From Candidatus Bathycorpusculum sp. (GTDB taxonomy: Archaea > Thermoproteota > Bathyarchaeia > Bathyarchaeales > Bathycorpusculaceae): DNA of 7,081 bases. The position numbers and the translations under genes were made by a program. The stretch spans positions 1 through 7,081 of the forward strand of contig WREZ01000067.1 of NCBI GenBank assembly GCA_009779045.1, given 5' to 3'. Shown one piece after another: positions 1 through 6,827 of this stretch (positions within the stretch are counted from its first letter, which is position 1; each line of letters starts with the position of its first letter). The notes under the pieces were generated by a model, which had not been told where the DNA came from, made no database searches, and saw only the letters and a program-made list of their open reading frames with translations.

Positions 1-367
1 AGAACTAGTAATTTCAAACAGAGAAATCACTTCAGCATACGTTAGGAACTTTAAAAAATTACAAAAAAGAAGAATAGTCTTCAGCTTAGGTGTAACTTAT
101 GATACTCCAAATGAGACCCTTAGAAAAATTCCACCGATGCTCATTGACATAATAAAAAATATTAAAGGTGCTTCACCTCAATTTGTAAACTTTAACGAGT
201 TTGGTGAGTACGGCTTAAAATTCTTCATAAGCTACTTCGTTAACTCATCGGATTACGGCAAATATCTTGAGGTTCAACAAGAAATCAATTTAGCTATAAA
301 AGAAGCATTCGAAAGGGAATGCATAGAAATAGCACACCTAAAAAACATAGCATACATAAAAAGATAA
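1..367 (+). CDS. MscS-family mechanosensitive ion channel, C-terminal part (5' truncated)
   Basis: The frame is open from base 2 to the TAA at 365-367, giving 121 residues that run off the left edge of the window; the ATG at 137 is internal, not the start. Upstream of it the frame reads ELVISNREITSAYVRNFKK, then RRIVFSLGVTYDTPNETLRKIP. These match the end of the MscS beta domain (usually a 'VxIPNxxL' segment followed by 'IxNxS') and the start of its cytoplasmic alpha/beta domain ('RRxxFxLGVxYDTPxExLxxIP'). The tail YLEVQQEINLAIKEAFERECIEIA matches the typical C-terminal 'QQEINLAIKExFExEGIEFA' segment. Family members are inner-membrane channels that open under membrane tension and release solutes on hypo-osmotic shock. 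The pore helices lie outside the window, so subtype and gene symbol cannot be assigned. The gene converges on the dap operon and has no evident functional link to it. Confidence 0.9.
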   Translation, partial: ELVISNREITSAYVRNFKKLQKRRIVFSLGVTYDTPNETLRKIPPMLIDIIKNIKGASPQFVNFNEFGEYGLKFFISYFVNSSDYGKYLEVQQEINLAIKEAFERECIEIAHLKNIAYIKR

Positions 368-387
368 AACCCTTTATTTTTTCGATG

Positions 388-418
388 TGCCCATAATCCG
401 CATGCAATGTTGTGGGCA
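388..418 (+). terminator. Imperfect hairpin after the channel gene, possible transcription end
   Basis: Bases 388-397 can pair with 409-418 (TGCCCATAAT with GTTGTGGGCA). The 10 pairs include two G-U wobbles and close an 11-base loop. The nearest T-run on the plus strand (435-440) starts 16 bases after the stem, so this is not a canonical rho-independent terminator. It lies 20 bases past the channel stop codon, where a transcript end is expected between convergent genes. Confidence 0.3.
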
Positions 419-502
419 AGTGCAAGTTCATTAGTTTTTTATAGTCATGCGCTGTTTTAGGTCTTTACGGTTTACACTTCTAAGAAATCCAGAGTGCTAA
501 GT

Positions 503-525
503 GACAAAAAACATAAGCATGTTAA
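503..525 (-). terminator. Weak terminator-like hairpin after dapL
   Basis: Read on the minus strand just after the dapL stop, AACAT and ATGTT (523-519 and 514-510) form a 5-bp stem around a four-base loop, followed by a T-run. The stem has only one G-C pair, so its stability is doubtful. It is the best candidate seen for the 3' end of the operon transcript. Confidence 0.3.
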
Positions 526-542
526 AAAAATAGTAGAGGTTG

Positions 543-1703
543 TTAGAAGAGACTTACAATACGATTGCAAGCTTCTTTTATACGTTCTTTTGGTTGTGTA
601 AAAGTGATACGTACATAACCTTCACCGCATTTACCAAAACCAATACCTGGAGTTACAGCAACGCCTACATCAAGTAATTTAGCTGCAAAATTCATTGAGT
701 TACATTTACAGTTAACCCACACGTAAAAAGTGGCTTTGGGAGTTTCGCATGGATAACCAATTTTTGCTAGTGTATTTACGAGGAGGTCACGGCGTTCTTG
801 GAGGAGTTGATTGTTTTTATACAAGAATTTTGGCAGGTCACTATTTTTATATGCATCTAAGGCGGTGGCGGCAGCTTTTTGGGTGTAAACGGGTGGACCG
901 GAGTCGATTTGGGATTTGATTTTTGTTAAGCCAGTAACAAGTTGTTTGTTGCCAGCAGCAAAAGCGATACGATCACCTGTCATGTTGAAAGTTTTAGATA
1001 ATGAATGGAATTCAATTGCAACCTCTTCAGCACCTGGAATTTCAAGAATACTGGGGGCACGGTAGCCGTCATATGTAATTTCTGAGTAGGCATTGTCGTA
1101 GCAGAGAATTATGTTATTATCTTTTGCAAAGTCAACAGCTCTTTTTAGGAAAGCTTTGTCAACAGTTGCGGCGGTGGGATTGTTTGGGTAATTTAGAAAC
1201 ATCATACGCACATTGTCAGTATCAATTGCATCGAAGTTTGGTTGGAAATTGTTGTCTTCAAGTAGGGGCATTGGTATAGCTATACCATCACAGAGAATGG
1301 TGCTTCCATTAGCATACACTGGATAAGAGGGGTCAGGTACAAGCACTTTATCGCCTGGATTAATGAAAGCGCGAGCAATGTTTGCTATACCTTCTTTAGA
1401 ACCTATCATAGAAACTACTTGGTCATGGGTAACGTCTACACCAAAACGGTTCTTGTACCAAACAGATACTGCCTCTCGAAAAATAGGTTCGCCTTGACTA
1501 AAAGAGTAATTATGATTTTTCAAATCAGAAACTTCTTTGGCGAGTGCCTCAACCACAAAATCTGGTGGAGGAAGGTCAGGATCACCGATACTTAACGATA
1601 TTAAGTCAACACCTTGAGCTTGCTTTTCTTTTTGAAGCTTCTCCATTTCAGCAAATAAATAGGGAGGTAGCCGACTAACTCTTTCTGCATATTTAAAACT
1701 CAT
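543..1703 (-). CDS. dapL: LL-diaminopimelate aminotransferase
   Basis: This is a PLP-dependent class I/II aminotransferase. The LL-DAP aminotransferase reaction converts tetrahydrodipicolinate plus glutamate directly to LL-diaminopimelate and 2-oxoglutarate, bypassing the acylated DapD/DapC/DapE steps. Counting from the chosen ATG (386 residues), visible landmarks are RLPPYLFAEMEKLQ (11-24), SIGDPDLPPP (38-47), GSKEGIA (101-107), DPSYPVY (124-130), NYPNNPTAA (171-179), D203 in YDNAYSE, EFHSLSKTFNMTG (231-243) with K237 as the PLP Schiff-base lysine, R245, and R365 in YVRITFT as the likely substrate-carboxylate arginine. The frame is open 17 codons further upstream. I place the start at 1703 because GGAGAG lies 7 bases before it, family members begin near this point, and it leaves a 1-bp gap after dapF. 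The operon setting supports DapL over a generic aspartate aminotransferase. Two motif departures (NPTA for NPTG, GDR for GWR) are discussed in the findings. Confidence 0.9.
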   Translation of the reverse strand: MSFKYAERVSRLPPYLFAEMEKLQKEKQAQGVDLISLSIGDPDLPPPDFVVEALAKEVSDLKNHNYSFSQGEPIFREAVSVWYKNRFGVDVTHDQVVSMIGSKEGIANIARAFINPGDKVLVPDPSYPVYANGSTILCDGIAIPMPLLEDNNFQPNFDAIDTDNVRMMFLNYPNNPTAATVDKAFLKRAVDFAKDNNIILCYDNAYSEITYDGYRAPSILEIPGAEEVAIEFHSLSKTFNMTGDRIAFAAGNKQLVTGLTKIKSQIDSGPPVYTQKAAATALDAYKNSDLPKFLYKNNQLLQERRDLLVNTLAKIGYPCETPKATFYVWVNCKCNSMNFAAKLLDVGVAVTPGIGFGKCGEGYVRITFTQPKERIKEACNRIVSLF

Positions 1704-1704
1704 T

Positions 1705-2550
1705 TTAATTCTCTCCAAATAGGATTCCTTGATAAACTTTTTCAGAAGCACCACTTAGAAACAGACGACCCTTACCGATTTCAACCTGCAAATCGCCACC
1801 TAACACGTGAACAGTAACTTTTGTGCTAACTTTACCTAGCTTATTTGCGGCAGCAACAGCAGCACAAGTTCCAGTACCACAAGCAAAAGTTTCACCACAA
1901 CCACGTTCCCACACACGCACTTTAAGCTCATCATCACGTATAACCTGCACAAATCCAACATTAGTACGTTTAGGGAAAAACTTGTGGTTCTCCACTAAAG
2001 GACCAACACATTCAACAAGAGTTTTGTCAACATTTTCGACAAATATAACGCAGTGCGGATTACCCATAGATAGGCAAGTTACAGAATAAATTTCGTCATT
2101 AACAGCCAAATTACAATTTATATATGTACCCTCTGCAGTCATTGGTAGAGATTTACAATCCCAATTAGGTGTACCCATATCAACCTTAACTGTTGTAACC
2201 TTATCATCACTAAAAGATAACCAAATGCTCTTTATGCCAGAAAGAGTTTCAACTTGAAACTCAGACTTCTTAATGATACCGGTTTCGTAACAGTATTTAC
2301 TAAAACATCTGATGCCATTACCACACATCTCCGCTTCGCTACCATCAGAATTAAAAATTTTCATTTTCACATCAGCAACAGTTGAGTTGCAAACAAGCAA
2401 CAAACCATCAGCACCAACTGAAAAATGACGCGTACAAAGCTTCTTAGCTAAAGCGGAAGCTCTTTGGTTTGAGATTTTTTCATCACGATTATCAATTACT
2501 ATATAATCATTGCCTAAGCCATGCATTTTCCAAAACTGGATATTACTCAT
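1705..2550 (-). CDS. dapF: Diaminopimelate epimerase
   Basis: DapF interconverts LL-DAP and meso-DAP by a cofactor-independent two-base mechanism with a thiol pair. Both active-site cysteines are present: C76 in the SEAEMCGNGIRC motif (71-82) and C224 in ETFACGTGTCA (220-230). The N-terminal KMHGLGNDYIVID (8-20), GADGLL (46-51) and GNPHCVIF (163-170) are also characteristic of the family. At 281 residues it has normal length for the two-domain pseudo-symmetric fold. It starts in the ATGA overlap with the end of lysA, and no good Shine-Dalgarno is evident, so translation is probably coupled to lysA. It takes the LL-DAP made by DapL and supplies meso-DAP to LysA and to peptidoglycan synthesis. 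Nothing looks degraded. Confidence 0.97.
   Translation of the reverse strand: MSNIQFWKMHGLGNDYIVIDNRDEKISNQRASALAKKLCTRHFSVGADGLLLVCNSTVADVKMKIFNSDGSEAEMCGNGIRCFSKYCYETGIIKKSEFQVETLSGIKSIWLSFSDDKVTTVKVDMGTPNWDCKSLPMTAEGTYINCNLAVNDEIYSVTCLSMGNPHCVIFVENVDKTLVECVGPLVENHKFFPKRTNVGFVQVIRDDELKVRVWERGCGETFACGTGTCAAVAAANKLGKVSTKVTVHVLGGDLQVEIGKGRLFLSGASEKVYQGILFGEN
1711..1716 (-). promoter_or_regulatory. Ribosome binding site that sets the dapL start
   Basis: On the minus strand GGAGAG sits inside the end of dapF, 7 bases before the ATG at 1703-1701. It supports the 386-residue form of DapL rather than the form extended upstream to 1754. Confidence 0.7.
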
Positions 2551-3833
2551 TGTTGTACCATCCGTTGAGTTGCCAACAAATCTTGGAATTGCTCTCGCTC
2601 TCTAACTATTACAGGTTTACCTTGACGAATCATAATCTCTGCGGCTCGTGGGCGAGCATTATACTGAGAACTCATACTAAATCCATAAGCACCAGCATTA
2701 AGAATAGCTAAAACATCACCTTCAGCTACCGGGGGCAATTCACGGTCTTTAGCTAAAACATCACCTGACTCACAGATAGGCCCAACAACATCAAATGGGT
2801 AAGTTCTTTTACGATTCAGTTTATTAGCTACCAAAATTTGGTGATATGACCCATACATTGCTGGACGTACTAACGTGTTAAAACCAGAGTCTACACCAAT
2901 AAATTTACGGTGAGGTGTAACCTTTACAGTGTTAACAGTAGTTAACAAAATACTTGCATCACAGACCAAGTATCGCCCAGGCTCAATACAGAGAAATGGT
3001 TTACCTAGATGATAATCTTTTACTTTAGACTTAAATATCGAAATAACTTTGGAGGTAAAATCTGATAAGTTAAACTCGTTATCATCTGACTGATAAGGAA
3101 CACCAAAACCACCACCTAAATCTATAAAATCAAAAACTATATCCAACTCTTTATGAACACGTTTGGCAATACGTAAAAGATTCTTCATTGATTGAACATA
3201 CGAATCGATTTCTAAAATACCAGATCCAATATGCATATGAATACCAAAACGTTCGACCCTTGCTTTCTTTGCAGTAGCATACGCTTTCAGAGCATCTTCT
3301 TCCCAAAGACCAAACTTTGTCTGAGGCCCTGCAGTGATACAGTGATCATGATGGCCCGCACCAACTTCAGGATTAACACGTATAGAAATCATGGGAGGAA
3401 CAGAAATTTTAAGCAACCTATCAAGCTCACTTTGACTATCAATATTTATGGTGACACCCGCATCAACAAGAAATTTAAGCTCATCATTTCGAACACTTGT
3501 TCCTGTAAAGAGAATACGATCGGGAGTAAAACCACTATTTAAACCCATGAAAACCTCACAAGGGCTTACAGCATCAAGATATGCACCTTCAGCTTGAAGA
3601 ACATTTAACACAGTTAAATTATTATTAGCCTTACAAGCATAATAAATACGGACATCTTTGTACTTACTTGATATAGCAGTATATAATCGATTATAATTTT
3701 CACGGAGTCTCTTCTCACTTATCACATAAAGGGGGGTATCATACTTACGAGCCAATTCCGCAACGGCTAACCCGTCAAAGTACAAAGTACCTTTATGATC
3801 TTCTAAAGGGGCACCAAGTTTACGCTTAACCAT
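2547..3833 (-). CDS. lysA: Diaminopimelate decarboxylase
   Basis: This PLP enzyme (fold type III, alanine racemase-like barrel) decarboxylates meso-DAP to L-lysine, the last step of the pathway. Counting from the ATG at 3833 (428 residues), landmarks are YYACKAN with the PLP lysine K68, GIHMHIGSG (197-205), the phosphate-binding GGGFG (240-244), EPGR (284-287), C354 in GPICESGD as the active-site cysteine contributed across the dimer, and AGAYGFSMSSQYN (380-392). The frame is open to a TTG at 3845, with GTG and TTG in between. I prefer the ATG at 3833 because GGTGAG stands 4 bases before it, while no Shine-Dalgarno precedes the TTG at 3845; the choice changes only four residues. The gene follows asd after 29 bp and ends in a 4-bp ATGA overlap with dapF. 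The combination of PICESGD and EPGR motifs argues for LysA over arginine or ornithine decarboxylases of the same fold. Confidence 0.96.
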   Translation of the reverse strand: MVKRKLGAPLEDHKGTLYFDGLAVAELARKYDTPLYVISEKRLRENYNRLYTAISSKYKDVRIYYACKANNNLTVLNVLQAEGAYLDAVSPCEVFMGLNSGFTPDRILFTGTSVRNDELKFLVDAGVTINIDSQSELDRLLKISVPPMISIRVNPEVGAGHHDHCITAGPQTKFGLWEEDALKAYATAKKARVERFGIHMHIGSGILEIDSYVQSMKNLLRIAKRVHKELDIVFDFIDLGGGFGVPYQSDDNEFNLSDFTSKVISIFKSKVKDYHLGKPFLCIEPGRYLVCDASILLTTVNTVKVTPHRKFIGVDSGFNTLVRPAMYGSYHQILVANKLNRKRTYPFDVVGPICESGDVLAKDRELPPVAEGDVLAILNAGAYGFSMSSQYNARPRAAEIMIRQGKPVIVREREQFQDLLATQRMVQQ

Positions 3834-3837
3834 CAAT

Positions 3838-3843
3838 CTCACC
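3838..3843 (-). promoter_or_regulatory. Ribosome binding site that decides the lysA start
   Basis: On the minus strand GGTGAG ends 4 bases before the ATG at 3833-3831. GGTGA is complementary to the anti-Shine-Dalgarno end of 16S rRNA. It overlaps the alternative upstream TTG and GTG codons, which argues against their use. Confidence 0.55.
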
Positions 3844-3862
3844 AATTTAGATAACAGAATAA

Positions 3863-4921
3863 TTAGGCTAAACCTTTAGAGACATACAGTTCAGCACTTA
3901 AAATGCCGCCACCTGCAGCACCTCTAAGGGTATTATGACCTAAACACATGTATTTGAAAGTCATAATAGGATCTTTACGTATTCTACCAACCACAACACT
4001 CATACCACTGCCTGCATTACGATCAAAACGCGGTTGAGGACGATTCTTCTCATACCGCACAACAATGGGATTCACTGGTGCACTTGGCAATTTAAGACTT
4101 TGAGGTTCACCTTGGAACCTTGCAAAAACGTCTTCAATTTCAGCTATAGACGGATCTTGTTCAAGCTTTATAAAGACAGATTCCAAATGGCCATCACTAA
4201 CATTGACACGGTTACAACTGGCGCTGAGCTGAAAATCAGCGTTCTGCACAGTACCACCGTCATATTTACCCAAAATTTTGAGAGCCTCAGTTTCCATTTT
4301 TTCTTCTTCACCAGAAATAAATGGAATTACATTATCAATAATGTCTAAAGAAGCAACACCAGGATAACCTGCACCGCTTAACGCCTGCATAGTAGAGACC
4401 ATAACTTGCTTTAAACCAAACTGTATAAGCGGCTTTAATGTGATTGCAAGCTGAATTGTACTACAGTTAGGATCAGTTGTAATAAAACCCTTCCAACCAC
4501 GTAGTTTTTGCTGAATTTTAACCATTTCAATGTGTTCGGGGTTAATTTCTGGAATAAGCAAAGGAACATCTTTATCCATACGGTGAGCACTTGCTTTGCT
4601 AAAAACTGGATATAAAGCACCAAATTGTGCTTCAACCAAACCAGCAAGATCACCTGGAAGAGAGGAAAACACCAAATCGACGTCACCTGCTTGTTCTACA
4701 GATTCCACGTCAGCATTTACAACAGGCATTTCAGCAATTTCTTTTGGGAGTTCGGTCTCCATAAGCCAAGGACATGCATCACGGTATTTCTTCCCTGCTG
4801 ACCGTTCTGACGCAGCAAGCACTTCTATTTGGAACCAAGGATGATCTTGCAGTAATTGTATGAACCGTTGTCCAACTGCACCGGTTGCACCTAAAATGGC
4901 GACTTTACGCTTCATTGACAT
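3863..4921 (-). CDS. asd: Aspartate-semialdehyde dehydrogenase, archaeal/fungal-type
   Basis: Asd reduces aspartyl phosphate to aspartate semialdehyde with NADPH, at the branch point to lysine/DAP and to threonine/methionine. The 352-residue protein opens with the Rossmann motif GATGAVGQRF (11-20). The catalytic cysteine is C153 in DPNCST (150-155), and the acid/base histidine is H245 in VSDGHLESVF (241-250), close to R238 in CNRVNV. The C-terminal NTLRGAAGGGILSAE (330-344) lines the nucleotide site. The sequence style (AASERSAGKKY near 37-46, KASAHRMDKDVPLLIPEINPEH, DPNCST, RGAAGG) resembles the archaeal/fungal branch of the family rather than the E. coli type. The ATG at 4921 is preceded by AGAGGAA at suitable distance; an ATG two codons later is less well placed. 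The gene follows dapB after 69 bp, the widest gap in the operon. Confidence 0.95.
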   Translation of the reverse strand: MSMKRKVAILGATGAVGQRFIQLLQDHPWFQIEVLAASERSAGKKYRDACPWLMETELPKEIAEMPVVNADVESVEQAGDVDLVFSSLPGDLAGLVEAQFGALYPVFSKASAHRMDKDVPLLIPEINPEHIEMVKIQQKLRGWKGFITTDPNCSTIQLAITLKPLIQFGLKQVMVSTMQALSGAGYPGVASLDIIDNVIPFISGEEEKMETEALKILGKYDGGTVQNADFQLSASCNRVNVSDGHLESVFIKLEQDPSIAEIEDVFARFQGEPQSLKLPSAPVNPIVVRYEKNRPQPRFDRNAGSGMSVVVGRIRKDPIMTFKYMCLGHNTLRGAAGGGILSAELYVSKGLA

Positions 4922-4930
4922 GATTTATTC

Positions 4931-4937
4931 TTCCTCT
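4931..4937 (-). promoter_or_regulatory. Ribosome binding site of asd
   Basis: AGAGGAA on the minus strand lies 9 bases before the ATG at 4921-4919 and 15 before the next in-frame ATG (4915), so it favours the longer start. Confidence 0.55.
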
Positions 4938-4990
4938 GACTTGTTCTTTTGTATATTTTCTCGATAAAAAAGGTACCGGATAAAAGAGTA

Positions 4991-5785
4991 CTATGTTAAA
5001 CCTAAAACATCAGCCATATTGTATATTTTAGGTGTTCTCTGGTTACTTAGCCAGATAGCTGCACATATAGCTCCTTGAGCAAGAGCATCGCGAGAAAATG
5101 CCGTGTGTTCAATGCGCAGCATCTCATGTGGACCTGCGACGGTTAGTGTATGAATTCCAGCAACACCACCTGCACGTAATGCAGTAATTTCCATTTCGTT
5201 ATGCTGTCTTGAACTCATACCTTCTCGTCCGGTAACAGTTTTTGTGTAATTTCGTACATTTGAGACAAGTTCACCAAGTTTATTAGCAGTTCCACTTGGC
5301 GCGTCTTTTTTGTCTGTGTGATGAATTTCATTTATGCTAAAGTCATAGTTTGATGGAAATGCCTTTAGTATGTCTATGAGTTTGAAGAAAATGTTTACAC
5401 CTACACTGTAGTTTGGAGAGAATACCGTAGGAACTTTACCATATATTGTATCAGTTATTATACGATTTTGGTTGGGCGTGAACCCAGTAGTACCCAGAAC
5501 TATGCGTTTTCCTTGCTCAGCAACTATTGGAATATTTATCAAGTCAGCTTCGGGGCATGTAAAACTTATAAAAACATCTGCGTTCGAAAGTGCACTATCG
5601 AGTTGATTGCCGGTCAAGATTTCTGTGTTCTGATCAGATATTCCTAAATCTCTAAGAGTTTTTCCTACAGCAGAACTGTTAGAAGATTCTATAGCACCAA
5701 CAGTTTGAATGCCTACAGAATATGCTTCCTTAATAATTGCCGTTCCCATTCTGCCTGCGGCACCTGCAACACATATTTTAATCAT
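4991..5785 (-). CDS. dapB: 4-hydroxy-tetrahydrodipicolinate reductase
   Basis: DapB reduces the DapA product to tetrahydrodipicolinate using NAD(P)H. The 264-residue protein starts with the nucleotide-binding VAGAAGRMG (6-14) and has GTTGF (98-102). The family signature EIHHTDKKDAPSGTA spans 153-167, with H155 and K159 aligned by eye to the catalytic His and Lys of the E. coli enzyme. The segment VAGPHEMLRIEHTAFSRDA (216-234) is the conserved C-terminal block. Length and motifs are normal. Its ATG lies within the last codons of dapA (8-bp overlap ATGATTAA), so translational coupling is likely; a G-rich stretch upstream is only a weak Shine-Dalgarno. Its product feeds DapL directly. Confidence 0.97.
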   Translation of the reverse strand: MIKICVAGAAGRMGTAIIKEAYSVGIQTVGAIESSNSSAVGKTLRDLGISDQNTEILTGNQLDSALSNADVFISFTCPEADLINIPIVAEQGKRIVLGTTGFTPNQNRIITDTIYGKVPTVFSPNYSVGVNIFFKLIDILKAFPSNYDFSINEIHHTDKKDAPSGTANKLGELVSNVRNYTKTVTGREGMSSRQHNEMEITALRAGGVAGIHTLTVAGPHEMLRIEHTAFSRDALAQGAICAAIWLSNQRTPKIYNMADVLGLT

Positions 5786-6815
5786 AGGTTAACCCCACAA
5801 GGCTCTTCTCGTTGTATAAACGATCTGTAATGTCTACATTGAAGTAATCGGCAATTGGTTCAAATACTTGTGGATTTGCCTCGTAAACTTTACGAGCGTT
5901 TGCTAAAACAATTTCGATTCCAACATGTGTCATTTTACCCAATGGTTGTCTGCAAGGTCCTGATGGCATACCTAAAATGTTCATCAATGTCTTGCAAGCA
6001 AGCGGGTTTCTTGCTCTACAGGTAACTAAGCCGTAAGGTGTGGACTCCTGTGTCTTCACGGTAACAATATTGAAGAGTGGCTGAAGTGCTTGGTGAATTA
6101 CTGCTGCAGCTTCCACGTTTCCATCAAGTATATAGTGAATCATATCAGCCACTGCGCGTGGTGCAATGTTAGATACTACAGAGATTGCTCCAGTTGCCTT
6201 GATGTCGGGATTTACCATCATTGTATATGTTTTGTCATCATCACCACTTAGAATTTCAAAGTTTTCACCACAAACCTGTCTTGTCAACATCATATTCGCT
6301 AAGTCACCTGTTGCTTCTTTTACGCAACATACATTTGGATAATTTTGATGTAGTATTGCAAGATCTTGTGGAAATAGTTGAGTTCCAGTTCGTCCTGGAA
6401 TAATGTAGGGGATTATCTGTATATCAGGAAATTGCTTTGCTATAGGCTCAATATATTCTCTGCGGATCTCCATTGAACTTGGACCGTTATAATATGGATC
6501 TACGAGTAAAACGGCATTTATGCCTACGGCTTGGGCATGTCGTGTTCCTTCAATTGCTTCCCGAGTGGAATTACTTCCTGTACCAGCAATTGTAAAACAT
6601 CTATCCCCTGCGTACTCACGAGTTTTTTCAATAACTCTACTGTGCTCCTCCCAGTTTAAAGTGGGCGATTCACCGGTTGTGCCCACTGCAAGTAAACCAT
6701 TTACGCCTTCTTGGACTTGGAAATCTATTAAACGTTGTAGACCTTCATAATCTACTTGTTGAATTGTAGTCATTGGTGTGATTAAGGCTGTTGTGCAGCC
6801 ACTGAATGTGAACAT
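5778..6815 (-). CDS. dapA: 4-hydroxy-tetrahydrodipicolinate synthase
   Basis: DapA condenses pyruvate with aspartate semialdehyde through a lysine Schiff base in a TIM barrel. Visible landmarks are GTTGES (45-50, with T46/T47 of the proton relay), GTGSNSTREAI (78-88), DPYYN (106-110), PYIIPGRTG (136-144) with catalytic Y137 and substrate-binding R142, and CVKEATGD (164-171) with Schiff-base lysine K166. The motif usually written YNVPxRTG is YIIPGRTG here; the Tyr and Arg are kept. The KEATG context and operon favour DapA over related aldolases such as NanA or KDG aldolases. At 345 residues it is about 50 longer than E. coli DapA; most of the extra is a C-terminal tail after about residue 305. 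It is the first gene of the operon, starts after a good AGAGGA site and overlaps dapB by 8 bp. Confidence 0.95.
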   Translation of the reverse strand: MFTFSGCTTALITPMTTIQQVDYEGLQRLIDFQVQEGVNGLLAVGTTGESPTLNWEEHSRVIEKTREYAGDRCFTIAGTGSNSTREAIEGTRHAQAVGINAVLLVDPYYNGPSSMEIRREYIEPIAKQFPDIQIIPYIIPGRTGTQLFPQDLAILHQNYPNVCCVKEATGDLANMMLTRQVCGENFEILSGDDDKTYTMMVNPDIKATGAISVVSNIAPRAVADMIHYILDGNVEAAAVIHQALQPLFNIVTVKTQESTPYGLVTCRARNPLACKTLMNILGMPSGPCRQPLGKMTHVGIEIVLANARKVYEANPQVFEPIADYFNVDITDRLYNEKSLVGLTYD

Positions 6816-6821
6816 TTAACA

Positions 6822-6827
6822 TCCTCT
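6822..6827 (-). promoter_or_regulatory. Ribosome binding site of dapA, within a small hairpin
   Basis: AGAGGA on the minus strand lies 6 bases before the ATG at 6815-6813. The mRNA can pair UCCU with this AGGA around a GCAG loop, so the site may be partly occluded. Confidence 0.65.

Noticed and set aside
1823..2089. Open frame on the plus strand inside dapF (88 codons)
   Set aside because: It lies opposite a well-supported gene with both catalytic cysteines and has low-complexity Ser/Thr/Pro-rich content typical of an antisense frame.
3231..3542. Plus-strand open frame inside lysA (103 codons)
   Set aside because: It is antisense to the conserved lysA core and has no family resemblance.
4034..4348. 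Plus-strand open frame inside asd (104 codons)
   Set aside because: It is antisense to conserved asd sequence including the catalytic-histidine region; nothing supports expression.
4435..4686. Open frame on the minus strand within asd in another frame
   Set aside because: It is a shadow of asd, has no recognisable motif and would imply a frameshift that the intact asd frame does not need.
4966..4992. Attenuator between dapB and asd (GTAC repeats followed by a T6 run on the minus strand)
   Set aside because: The stem would be only 4 bp with an 11-12 base loop, and GGTACC is a self-palindrome too short to form a useful hairpin.
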